From positions 1 through 64,000 of the forward strand of contig CAILHZ010000005.1 in assembly GCA_903834135.1 (NCBI GenBank): a stretch of DNA of 64,000 nt, in the 5' to 3' direction. Source of the DNA: an uncultured Opitutia bacterium. Lineage in GTDB: Bacteria; Verrucomicrobiota; Verrucomicrobiia; Opitutales; Opitutaceae. Below, one piece after another: positions 1 to 7,506 of the stretch (positions within the stretch are counted from its first letter, which is position 1; each line of letters starts with the position of its first letter). The translations under genes were made by a program, and so were the position numbers. The notes beneath the pieces were generated by a model that was given only the letters and a program-made list of their open reading frames with translations, had not been told where the DNA came from and searched no databases.

Positions 1-49
1 CGAATTGCCATCACCTCGATTACCCCATCAAATCACCAACTCAGCAGTA

Positions 50-135
50 GCCCAGGTGGTGGAATTGGTAGACACGCAGGTCTCAGAAGCCTGTGCCTTA
101 ACAGCATGGGGGTTCGAGTCCCCCCTTGGGCACCA
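50..135 (+). tRNA. tRNA-Leu (anticodon CAG)
   Basis: A complete class II tRNA that decodes CUG leucine codons. The acceptor arm GCCCAGG (50-56) pairs with CTTGGGC (125-131), with one G-T wobble. The seven-base anticodon loop reads CTCAGAA, giving anticodon CAG. A long variable arm follows, as expected for tRNA-Leu, and the T-arm GGTTCGAGTCC is intact. The discriminator is A132 and the 3' CCA is encoded (133-135). I found no second copy of its 3' end in the window, so nothing suggests use as an integration site here. Confidence 0.97.
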
Positions 136-210
136 TCTAATGATGGTAGTATGAAAGATGATTAAGAGTGATTGCTTGGCACTAGAACCTAAGCTGGTTG
201 TATTAGGTGA

Positions 211-1359
211 ATGCACTTAACCCCAAGCAGACTTAGGTCACGTTTTGTCCTCTTTCTCAGGCTGAGTGGTACCTTAGTCTCACTTATCTCTATTCTGCGT
301 GCTTCTGATGTTCAGAAAGACGCCCTCAGCGGTTTTAATTCAGGGCTTGGTTCTCTATATTTAATCAGTTCTGCGCAGACTCGCTCAGTATCTCCCGAGA
401 ACCCAACTGGTGGTAAAGGACAGGGAGCGATGCTAATACCTAAACCCCATGATTCTGAACAACCCTTTTATGATTTATTTGGTCACCTAGGAACAGGTTG
501 GAAAACACGTCCATTTGTTAAACTTAATGCAGGTGAATCACGCACAATAATGGACGTGGCGGGACCCGCTATCATTCAACATATCTGGATTGTTGTAGAT
601 GAAGTGCAGTGGCAGTCATGTATGATTCGATTTTATTGGGATGACGAAAAAGAACCTTCCATTGAATCGCCCTTAAGTGATTTCTTCGCTGTTGGACATG
701 GCAAGTTTGCATTAGTGAATTCTCTACCGGTTCTAGTTAATTCTAAATCTGCTTTTAATTGTTTTTGGCCTATGCCTTTTAGGCATCACTGTAAAATCAT
801 TGTTTCTAACGAAAGTAAGAAAAATATTAGTCTAATGACTTATCAGATTACATATGCCTTAACCCCGGTTCCAGAAACTGCCGGTTATTTTCATGCACGG
901 TATCATCGAGCCTCAACTGCTAATGAAAACCCTTATGTCATACTTGATACAATTAAGGGTAATGGCCAGTACGTAGGAACATTCCTTGCATGGACTCAGA
1001 AATCCGATGGTTGGTTTGGGGAGGGTGAAATCAAATTTTATATGGATGGAGACAAAGCTTTTCCTACCATTTGTGGCACAGGAACTGAAGACTACTTTTT
1101 ATCAAGTTACGGATTCTCACGTATATATTCGACACCATACGTTGGAGTAACACTCAAAAATGGACCTGGCGATAAATCATCAGATGGTAAAGCTGGAACT
1201 GATTGGAGCATGTACCGCTGGCATATCTTAGATCCTATTCGTTTTAATCATGATCTTCGAGTAACTATTCAAGCCTTAGGTTGGGAAAAAGGTAAGGTTG
1301 TAAGAAAAAGTGATGATATAAGCTCAGTCGCGTTCTGGTACCAAAGTCCTGATTTATAA
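211..1359 (+). CDS. GH172 family (DUF2961) secreted glycoside hydrolase-like protein
   Basis: 382 aa, close to the usual family size. A basic, hydrophobic N-terminus (residues 8-31, likely cleavage after LRA31) suggests export. The family start motif is clear: GLGSLYLIS, then SPENPTGGKG (61-70). The two conserved acidic patches follow, GEGE (E271, E273) and GTGTEDYF (E293), where the catalytic glutamates of this fold lie. Characterised GH172 members include a difructose dianhydride I synthase/hydrolase and exo-D-arabinanases, so a furanoside substrate is plausible, but the substrate cannot be read from the sequence. The gene ends convergently with threonine ammonia-lyase: the six bases TTATAA (1354-1359) supply both stop codons. 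The start rests on the signal peptide; no strong ribosome binding site is visible. Confidence 0.88.
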   Translation: MHLTPSRLRSRFVLFLRLSGTLVSLISILRASDVQKDALSGFNSGLGSLYLISSAQTRSVSPENPTGGKGQGAMLIPKPHDSEQPFYDLFGHLGTGWKTRPFVKLNAGESRTIMDVAGPAIIQHIWIVVDEVQWQSCMIRFYWDDEKEPSIESPLSDFFAVGHGKFALVNSLPVLVNSKSAFNCFWPMPFRHHCKIIVSNESKKNISLMTYQITYALTPVPETAGYFHARYHRASTANENPYVILDTIKGNGQYVGTFLAWTQKSDGWFGEGEIKFYMDGDKAFPTICGTGTEDYFLSSYGFSRIYSTPYVGVTLKNGPGDKSSDGKAGTDWSMYRWHILDPIRFNHDLRVTIQALGWEKGKVVRKSDDISSVAFWYQSPDL

Positions 1360-2559
1360 AAAATGACTCCTTGTAAGTAAACGCTTCAAAACTAAGCCAT
1401 GTGCATGGTCACGTGTTTCAACTGTGCATAATACTTTGGCCTCACTTATATTTGGACCACTAAATACGCGGTCATGGGAGATTTGATTAATATTTGCACC
1501 GCAGGACGCAATTACTGTGCACAGTTCAGAAAGTCCTCCAGGCTTATCTTTGATAGTGGCAGTAAATTGAGTAATACGACCGTCGTGTGCTAATCCTTTT
1601 TCAATCACTCGACTTAGAGTTTGCGGATCAATGTTACCTCCACATACCACCAATGCGACACGTTTACCTTTTAAGCCACTAATCTGACCTGACATAAGAG
1701 CAGCTAGTGGAACTGCGGCCGCGCCCTCGACAACAATTTTTTCAAGCTCAAGCATTCGCAAGATAGCCAGTGATATCCACTTCTCGTCTACTTTAATTAT
1801 TTGATCGATCCTGGATTTCATTATTTCAAACGGAAGCTTTCCTAATTTTAATGTAGCTAACCCATCAGCTAAGGTTTGTCGCCTTGGAACTAAGATGGGT
1901 TTGTTGGCTTTGAATGCAGCGGTTAATTGGCCCGTAAAAATGCTCTCCACAGCTATAATTTTAATCTTAGGGTTAATTGACTTCACCGCTAATGACAGAC
2001 CTGCAATCAGACCGCCTCCACCTACAGGGCACACAATAGCATCTAAGGAGTTTACCTGGGAGAGTATTTCTAGTCCTATAGTTCCTTGCCCAGCAATGAC
2101 ATCAGAATTCTCGAAACCATGAATATAAGTAGGACCTGATAGAGCAATTTTTTCAGCTTCATTGTTTGCTTCATTAAAATCTTTTCCTTGGATGACTACA
2201 TGAGCTCCTAGTCGCTTGCATGTAGTTATTTTAATCAGAGGAGCACCTTCAGGCATCACAACTGTTACAGGAATTCCTAAGAGTCCGCCATGATAAGCAA
2301 GGCCTAAGGCATGGTTTCCAGCAGAGGCTGCAACAACGCCTTTTTTTCTATGCCGTTGATTTAATCTTAATAAAGCGTTTCTAGCGCCCCGTTCTTTGAA
2401 AGAGCCGGTGCGTTGAAGATTATCTAGTTTGCAAAATACTGTAGAACCTGTGATTTCACTTAATGGAATAGACTCAGGGCATGGAGTCTTTACTATTTCG
2501 TGGCGTATTCTTCGATACGCAGACTTTATATCACTCAGGGAAATTGTTTCGTGGAGCAT
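1354..2559 (-). CDS. ilvA: Threonine ammonia-lyase (threonine dehydratase), single-ACT form
   Basis: Deaminates L-threonine (and probably serine) to 2-oxobutyrate, a cytoplasmic PLP-dependent step feeding isoleucine synthesis or threonine breakdown. 401 aa. The PLP lysine is K55 in GSFKERGARNA, and the glycine-rich phosphate loop VGGGGLIAG is at about 179-187. Residues 330-401 (ITQFTATIKDKPGGLSE onward) form one C-terminal ACT domain, the 'medium' form, shorter than the two-ACT IlvA of E. coli and longer than ACT-less TdcB. It diverges from alanine dehydrogenase across about 158 bp, suggesting a joint role in amino-acid deamination. Catabolic versus biosynthetic function is undecided: no other ilv gene is nearby. 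Confidence 0.93.
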   Translation of the reverse strand: MLHETISLSDIKSAYRRIRHEIVKTPCPESIPLSEITGSTVFCKLDNLQRTGSFKERGARNALLRLNQRHRKKGVVAASAGNHALGLAYHGGLLGIPVTVVMPEGAPLIKITTCKRLGAHVVIQGKDFNEANNEAEKIALSGPTYIHGFENSDVIAGQGTIGLEILSQVNSLDAIVCPVGGGGLIAGLSLAVKSINPKIKIIAVESIFTGQLTAAFKANKPILVPRRQTLADGLATLKLGKLPFEIMKSRIDQIIKVDEKWISLAILRMLELEKIVVEGAAAVPLAALMSGQISGLKGKRVALVVCGGNIDPQTLSRVIEKGLAHDGRITQFTATIKDKPGGLSELCTVIASCGANINQISHDRVFSGPNISEAKVLCTVETRDHAHGLVLKRLLTRSHFL

Positions 2560-2674
2560 GGTATGAATTGAGCGAACAGTCTATGGGTTCTAATTTTATA
2601 ACTTAATCATGAACTATTTGGCCTGCGAAGAAACAACCAAATGAATATATACTAGTCACGGATTGAATACAGTA

Positions 2675-2689
2675 ACGCAAATCTTGCGT
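2675..2689. promoter_or_regulatory. 15-bp palindrome upstream of ald (putative operator)
   Basis: ACGCAA-ATC-TTGCGT is a perfect 6-bp inverted repeat with a 3-bp spacer, centred 36 bp before the ald start and between divergent ald and threonine ammonia-lyase. A TATACT box lies at 2648-2653, just upstream. The symmetry suits a dimeric repressor or an Lrp/AsnC-type regulator, which often control ald, but no regulator gene is nearby. Function is inferred. Confidence 0.4.
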
Positions 2690-2717
2690 AATCACCATGT
2701 ATCGATACTTTCATGAT

Positions 2718-3800
2718 ATGAAAATCGGTGTTCCTAAAGAAATAAAAATCGGAGAGACAAGAGTGTCAATGACGCCCAGTGTGTGTAAACGATGCGTTTT
2801 ACTCGGTGCCAAAGTACTAGTAGAAAAATCGGCAGGCTTAAATGCGGGCTTTAGTGATATAGAATATAAAACAAACGGTGCAACACTTGTAGCGAATGCT
2901 AAAGAGGTGTGGAAGTCATCAGACTTAATTCTTAAAGTAAAAGAACCACTCGCAGCAGAATATGATTTAATGAAAGAGCACCAAGCGCTCTTCACATACT
3001 TGCATTTAGCAGCAGGCCCTGAATTAGCTAAAGTGCTTCTTAAAAAGAAAATTCTAGGCATTGCATACGAAACTGTTGAGGGAATAGGAGGATCTTATCC
3101 TATTTTGAAACCTATGTCACAAATTGCAGGGCGATTATCGATTCAAGTAGGAGCCTACTTTTTACAATCTCAGCATGGAGGCTCAGGCGTTCTCTTAGGC
3201 GGTATTCCCGGTACACTTCCAGGGCATGTAGTAATTATTGGTGTAGGAAATTCAGGAGCCAATGCAGTTCAAATGGCTGTAGGTATGGGTGCACGTGTGA
3301 CTGTGCTTGATACAGATGCGCGTAAATTGGAAGTTATCGACTCTGAGTATAGAGGACGTGTTGTCACTTTAATGTCTAACCCGGCTAATCTTGAACACGC
3401 TATAGCAGATGCTGATTTACTCATTGGAGCTGTACTAATTCCAGGAGCTAAAGCCCCTGTTGTTGTAAAATCTTCCATGGTAAAACATATGCGCCCAGGA
3501 AGTGTGATTGTTGATATTGCAATTGATCAAGGCGGTTGTATCGAAACGATTCGACCTACTTCACATAAAAAACCCGTATATACAGTTCATGGTGTAATTC
3601 ATTATGCTGTACCTAACATGCCTGCTTTAGTGGGAAGAACCTCCACTCAGGGTTTAACTCAAGCAACTGAGCCGTATGTCGCACTATTTGCTGAAAATGG
3701 AATTGAGCGCGCTTTGAGTGCTCACAAAGGACTAGCTCAAGGTGTTAATACCCGTGATGGTAAAATTACATGTGAAGCTGTAGCTCATGCACTGAGGTAG
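2718..3800 (+). CDS. ald: Alanine dehydrogenase
   Basis: NAD-dependent interconversion of L-alanine and pyruvate plus ammonia. From ATG 2718 the protein is 360 aa and begins MKIGVPKEIK, the standard family N-terminus; an in-frame ATG at 2697 would add seven atypical residues. With this start, the catalytic residues fall at K75 (VKEP) and H96 (TYLHL), the same numbers as in characterised alanine dehydrogenases, which supports the choice. The NAD-binding Rossmann motif is IIGVGNSGANA, about 170-180. A palindrome lies just upstream, and a perfect 7-bp hairpin overlaps the stop codon. It is the only gene in its unit. Confidence 0.96.
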   Translation: MKIGVPKEIKIGETRVSMTPSVCKRCVLLGAKVLVEKSAGLNAGFSDIEYKTNGATLVANAKEVWKSSDLILKVKEPLAAEYDLMKEHQALFTYLHLAAGPELAKVLLKKKILGIAYETVEGIGGSYPILKPMSQIAGRLSIQVGAYFLQSQHGGSGVLLGGIPGTLPGHVVIIGVGNSGANAVQMAVGMGARVTVLDTDARKLEVIDSEYRGRVVTLMSNPANLEHAIADADLLIGAVLIPGAKAPVVVKSSMVKHMRPGSVIVDIAIDQGGCIETIRPTSHKKPVYTVHGVIHYAVPNMPALVGRTSTQGLTQATEPYVALFAENGIERALSAHKGLAQGVNTRDGKITCEAVAHALR

Positions 3801-3805
3801 TGCAT
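3787..3805 (+). other. Perfect hairpin spanning the ald stop codon
   Basis: ATGCACT (3787-3793), loop GAGGT, AGTGCAT (3799-3805). The stem includes the last codons and the stop of ald. There is no T-run directly after it, so it is not a canonical intrinsic terminator; it could stabilise the 3' end or slow transcription. Confidence 0.35.
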
Positions 3806-4048
3806 ACTTGAAATAATTTACAGGGTTAACGTCAAACTTAGCTAAACAAGGTTTATCGGCGATAGATTCTAATTTGGGAAATTCACATGTTGTACTTAGT
3901 CAAGAGTATGAGAAATGACAGGTGCTGTGATATGCGCTGGCTTTAATGTATTCATAGCCTCAGTGAGTGTGGAGAGGTCGCTTACACGCACTAATTTTAG
4001 GGAACGACTTTTGTAATAAACTATTGCTCGGCAACAACTTAAATATAT

Positions 4049-4708
4049 TTATTCGATTTTCTTAATTCGAATATTTTTAAAATAATACGTACTAGATGGA
4101 TCATGAGCCTGGAGTGCAATAGCGCCACCGTTTGGATCAATGACACGCTTCTCTCTGCCCTTGCCGCGCTTAGGCGGTGACTCTTCTGTATAGTCTACAA
4201 CTTGCTTATCATTAACCCAAATAACCACGTGTTTACCCACGACTCTAAAACGTATTTTAAACCACTGTGTTTCATCCACGGGAGACTTTAATAGATCAAC
4301 TACAGCATAGAGACTGCCTGTTTTACGTTGATCGCGGTCTTGGTTGTTTAGTTGGACTTCATAGCCTTTACCTAAATGTAAATGAGGTCCTTCTCCTGAA
4401 TTGATAGCTGTATCGAAGAATATACCTGAATTTGCGATACCATCGCAACGCACTGTCGCTTCGAGTTCGAAATTTTTAAAATTAACAGTACCTGATGTTT
4501 GATCCCCTATGTAAAACAAGTGCGAACTTATAATATTGGTGGCATGAGCTTTCAGTAGACCATCCACTACACTGAATGAATCGGGATGAGTATTTGCCTT
4601 CCATCCGGTAAGGTCTTTGCCGTTGAAGAGCTCCTGCCACCCTTCAGCAAATCCAGCTGTACTTAAAGATAAGGAAAGTAATGTAAATGACAGGAGTTTA
4701 TATTTCAT
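4049..4708 (-). CDS. DUF1080 (3-keto-disaccharide hydrolase-type) secreted protein
   Basis: 219 aa with a clear signal peptide (MKYKLL start, hydrophobic to about residue 20, GFA cleavage site). The mature protein opens with WQELFNGKDLTGWK, the hallmark of the DUF1080 / 3-keto-disaccharide hydrolase family, a concanavalin-like beta-sandwich very abundant in Verrucomicrobiota and Planctomycetota. Characterised members act on 3-keto-glycosides, and others bind carbohydrate. Further family signatures are NSGIFF, GYEVQLNNQ, TGSLY and GGAIALQAHD near the C-terminus. It diverges from the DUF5069 gene (113 bp apart). The exact substrate is unknown. In-frame codons stay open for 50 codons after the stop (to 3896) but contain no good start. 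Confidence 0.88.
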   Translation of the reverse strand: MKYKLLSFTLLSLSLSTAGFAEGWQELFNGKDLTGWKANTHPDSFSVVDGLLKAHATNIISSHLFYIGDQTSGTVNFKNFELEATVRCDGIANSGIFFDTAINSGEGPHLHLGKGYEVQLNNQDRDQRKTGSLYAVVDLLKSPVDETQWFKIRFRVVGKHVVIWVNDKQVVDYTEESPPKRGKGREKRVIDPNGGAIALQAHDPSSTYYFKNIRIKKIE

Positions 4709-4821
4709 GGAGTAAACTAAGCAGAAACGCTATTAAAACTAGGTCAAATCATTTGCTTAAATCTCAGCCTTTGAATACGTTTAGGACTCTTTACTCAGTT
4801 AACGTATATATAAATAATCCT

Positions 4822-5268
4822 ATGGCTAAACTAACACATCCTGACCTCACGCAAGTTCCACCTCGTAGCCCACGGGTACGTCTTGGTGGTTATGCTCAAC
4901 TCCCGCGTATTATTGATAAAGCACGCGCTACACTCGCTGGTAAACAAGGTGAGTATCATTATAACTGTCCTATGGATCGTTACTTCTTTGATTTTGCTAA
5001 GATTGACCACAAGGCATTATTAGCGATGGTTAAGAAAGGCACTTCAGATACCCAAATTATTGATTGGGTTGAATCCAAGACAAAGCGTACCCCTGCAGAG
5101 ATTGCAGCATGGACAGCTTGGATTGAAACGCGTGCTCCTGGTGGTGCTGATGGCCACGAATGGTTTGCATCTACACTTAAGAAAATCGCACCTGGCCGTT
5201 CTGATATTAGCACAATTTTTGATCTATTAGATCTCGATGATCATGTAACGTTTGGCGGCAAAGCCTAA
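4822..5268 (+). CDS. DUF5069 domain protein
   Basis: 148 aa from ATG 4822 (MAKLTHPDLT). The longer in-frame reading from 4687 has a low-complexity, non-conserved extension that overlaps the divergent DUF1080 promoter, so I chose the inner start. The sequence RSPRVRLGGYAQLPRIIDKA matches the DUF5069 family, soluble proteins of unknown function found mainly in Verrucomicrobiota and relatives. Aromatic and acidic patches (YHYNCPMDRYFFDF) are conserved-looking, with no signal peptide or membrane segment. A strong intrinsic terminator follows 20 bp after the stop, so it is probably monocistronic. Confidence 0.85.
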   Translation: MAKLTHPDLTQVPPRSPRVRLGGYAQLPRIIDKARATLAGKQGEYHYNCPMDRYFFDFAKIDHKALLAMVKKGTSDTQIIDWVESKTKRTPAEIAAWTAWIETRAPGGADGHEWFASTLKKIAPGRSDISTIFDLLDLDDHVTFGGKA

Positions 5269-5287
5269 AACGTCTTACGTATAAATT

Positions 5288-5320
5288 TAAACCATCTGTA
5301 TCAATACAGGTGGTTTTTTT
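5288..5320 (+). terminator. Intrinsic terminator after the DUF5069 gene
   Basis: An 11-bp stem AACCATCTGTA / TACAGGTGGTT (5290-5300 with 5305-5315, one G-T pair), a TCAA tetraloop and a run of Ts to 5320. This is a textbook rho-independent terminator on the plus strand, 20 bp past the stop codon. Confidence 0.9.
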
Positions 5321-5428
5321 ATGCTTACATATGTTGGTAATTTAACCCGATTAGATTAGAGCTAATACTTTGACTCTCTTCTCTAGGTGGAGGAGATATA
5401 GTAAGACTTAGTTAATCCCCTTTATTTC

Positions 5429-6442
5429 ATGAACATTCTCTTTATAGGCGGTACAGGAAATATCAGTACTGCATGTACACAGCTTGCACTTAAGCGGGGA
5501 TATTCGCTGACGCTACTAAACCGCTCTTTACGCAGTTCAGTTCAAGGAGTAGAAACTCTGGCTGTAGATATAACTGATATAGCAGGAGTTGCTGATAAGC
5601 TAAAGGGTAGGCATTTTGATGCGGTTGTGGATTTTATAGCATATCATCCAAGTGATATTGAATCACGGATCGGGCTATTTCGCGGGAAAACAGATCAATA
5701 TATATTTGTAAGCACTGCGAGTGCGTATCAAAAACCGCTCGAAAATTATTTGATCACTGAAAAGACTCCACTTTCTAATCCGTTCTGGGATTACTCACGC
5801 AGTAAGATTGCATGTGAGGCAATGCTCATGCAGGCCTATGATAAAGAAGCTTTTCCTGTAACAATTGTAAGGCCTTCATTAACCTACGGAGATACAAGTA
5901 TACCGCTTGCGGTGAATAGTGGTTATACTTCGATTAATAGGCTGCGCACAAATAAACCACTTATAATTCCTGGAGACGGATTAAGTTTATGGACAATAAC
6001 GCACAATTCAGATTTTGCAAAAGGCCTTGTAGGATTGTGTGGGCTTAAAAAGGCAATTGGTGAGGCCTTTCATATCACCAGTGATGAAGCACTAACGTGG
6101 AATCAATTTTACATGCTTACTGCTGAAGCAGCAGGAGTAGCATCGCCTCGTTTCATTCATATTGCCTCTGATTTAATTGCTGCATGCATACCTACATTTG
6201 CTGGGTCTTTACTGGGAGATAAATCCCATTCTGCAGTATTTGATAATACAAAGATTAAGCGTTTTGTTCCTGAGTTTGAGTCTACGACTTCGTATAGAGA
6301 AGGTATTGTACGCTCTATCGCCTGGTTTGATGCAGATCCTAAACGCGCAAAATCAGATGATAAAGCAAGTGCTTTGTCAGATAAACTGATTCAAGTGTAT
6401 GAACGTGGATTTGCTGCAGCAGTAGCTGAGTTTAAACTCTAG
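5429..6442 (+). CDS. NAD(P)-dependent epimerase/dehydratase (extended SDR)
   Basis: 337 aa. The N-terminus MNILFIGGTGNIS carries the GxxGxxS dinucleotide-binding motif (residues 7-12), and the catalytic pair is present as YSRSK (Y122, K126), with an upstream FVSTASAY serine block at 93-100. It resembles the nucleoside-diphosphate-sugar epimerase/isoflavone-reductase-like branch of extended SDRs; the substrate cannot be assigned. The C-terminal region (SIAWFDADP onward) is also family-like. A strong Shine-Dalgarno-like run AGGTGGAGGAG (5385-5395) sits 33 bp upstream, too far to serve this start, whereas a CCCCT element lies 8 bp before the ATG. It ends 1 bp from the convergent hydroxyacid dehydrogenase gene. 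Confidence 0.88.
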   Translation: MNILFIGGTGNISTACTQLALKRGYSLTLLNRSLRSSVQGVETLAVDITDIAGVADKLKGRHFDAVVDFIAYHPSDIESRIGLFRGKTDQYIFVSTASAYQKPLENYLITEKTPLSNPFWDYSRSKIACEAMLMQAYDKEAFPVTIVRPSLTYGDTSIPLAVNSGYTSINRLRTNKPLIIPGDGLSLWTITHNSDFAKGLVGLCGLKKAIGEAFHITSDEALTWNQFYMLTAEAAGVASPRFIHIASDLIAACIPTFAGSLLGDKSHSAVFDNTKIKRFVPEFESTTSYREGIVRSIAWFDADPKRAKSDDKASALSDKLIQVYERGFAAAVAEFKL

Positions 6443-6443
6443 T

Positions 6444-7385
6444 TTAGATTACCTGATCAGTAAGGGGCATTCCGTGCGTGAATGCTTCTAGGTTGCTTAG
6501 AAAATGTCGAACTACAGCCAGGTCTAAGTGCTTGTAACCTCCAGCTATATGTGGAGTGAGGTAACAGTTTTGTGTTGTCCAAAGCGGATGATTTTCTGGT
6601 AACGGCTCTGGATCCATTACGTCTAGGTAAGCAGATTCAAGCCTCCCAGAATTAAGCGCTTCAATTAAAGCATTTTGATCTACGGTAGTGCCTCGACCAA
6701 TATTGTAAAACCGAGCACCGCGTTTCATGCAGTCTAAGCGTCTTCTATTTACATAATTAAATGTTGATTCATTAAGAGGTAAAATATTTACCACGTGATC
6801 AGCTAAAGCTAAGACGCGTGTCATATCTTCTTCTGGTACGATTCTAACACCTAGTTCGCTACGGACCTGACGCCTTATTGCAATTATCTGCATATTGAAT
6901 GGCTTGAGTAGTTCAACTAAGCGTCTACCAATTGCGCCATAGCCTAGCAAAACAACAGTTTGAGCAGTAAGCAAAGTAGCTTTTTGGCGGCGCTCTATAT
7001 ATGGCCAATTATGGTTTGTGCGTTGAGATTCAATAGATGCAGTGAGTTGACGTGACAAACAAAGCATCATCGCAAGTACGTGCTGGGCGCAGGGATCTGC
7101 ATAAACTGTGGATGCGTTTGTAAAAACAGTAGATCTAGATTTCATCGTTTCTTTAAACGATGCAGTGTCATAGCGCGTATATCCTGCCGTAGTCAGAGCT
7201 GCCCATTTAAGGGATTGATTTGTAAGACATGCCTCAGCGTCTGGTTGGCCGAATGCTATAGTGTATGGCGAGCTTGTAAGAGAATTAATACTTCCTTCAT
7301 CTATCACTAAGGTGTGCTCTTTTAGGCCATCTTTTAGTACCTGCTTTGCTTCGTTTGTTAATACTGCATTACACCAGATATTCAT
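6444..7385 (-). CDS. D-isomer-specific 2-hydroxyacid dehydrogenase
   Basis: 313 aa from ATG 7385 (MNIWCNAVLTNEA); a TTG eight codons upstream could extend it. NAD-binding GYGAIG is at 148-153. The catalytic triad of the family is complete: R231 (NIGRG), E260 (DVMDPEP) and H279 (LTPHIAGG). It interconverts 2-hydroxy- and 2-oxo-acids in the cytoplasm; the specific substrate (lactate, glycerate, phosphoglycerate) is not evident, and no ACT domain is present, which argues against full-length SerA. It diverges from an L-lactate permease 121 bp away, suggesting a shared role in hydroxyacid use. It is convergent with the epimerase gene, with only 1 bp between stops. Confidence 0.9.
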   Translation of the reverse strand: MNIWCNAVLTNEAKQVLKDGLKEHTLVIDEGSINSLTSSPYTIAFGQPDAEACLTNQSLKWAALTTAGYTRYDTASFKETMKSRSTVFTNASTVYADPCAQHVLAMMLCLSRQLTASIESQRTNHNWPYIERRQKATLLTAQTVVLLGYGAIGRRLVELLKPFNMQIIAIRRQVRSELGVRIVPEEDMTRVLALADHVVNILPLNESTFNYVNRRRLDCMKRGARFYNIGRGTTVDQNALIEALNSGRLESAYLDVMDPEPLPENHPLWTTQNCYLTPHIAGGYKHLDLAVVRHFLSNLEAFTHGMPLTDQVI

Positions 7386-7506
7386 AACAAAAGCGTATTT
7401 GAATCTCAAAGCCCCAGCAATACTTGGTAGCTGGTGTTTTAATCAAAGAGATGAATTCGCTATCGCTTTAATTCCTAGTGGTGCCTTAGGCTTAAGGCTA
7501 CCCCTT

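Noticed and set aside
50-135. tRNA-Leu as the attachment site of a genomic island
   Set aside because: No repeated copy of the tRNA 3' end and no integrase or phage genes in the window.
28-216. 62-codon minus-strand frame over the tRNA-Leu gene
   Set aside because: It is the antisense of the tRNA; the string CPRGDSNPHAVKAQASETC is a well-known artefact of annotating tRNA-Leu as protein.
3896-4048. 50-codon open extension in frame after the DUF1080 stop
   Set aside because: No suitable start codon and no recognisable domain. It could reflect a lost longer C-terminus, but chance is the simpler explanation.
4687-4821. Longer N-terminus for the DUF5069 protein
   Set aside because: It overlaps the divergent DUF1080 gene start and has no family similarity; the inner ATG gives the expected length.
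7261-7506. Longer N-terminus for the lactate permease
   Set aside because: The extension overlaps the divergent dehydrogenase gene, is not membrane-like, and would displace the conserved family start MPWFQDY.
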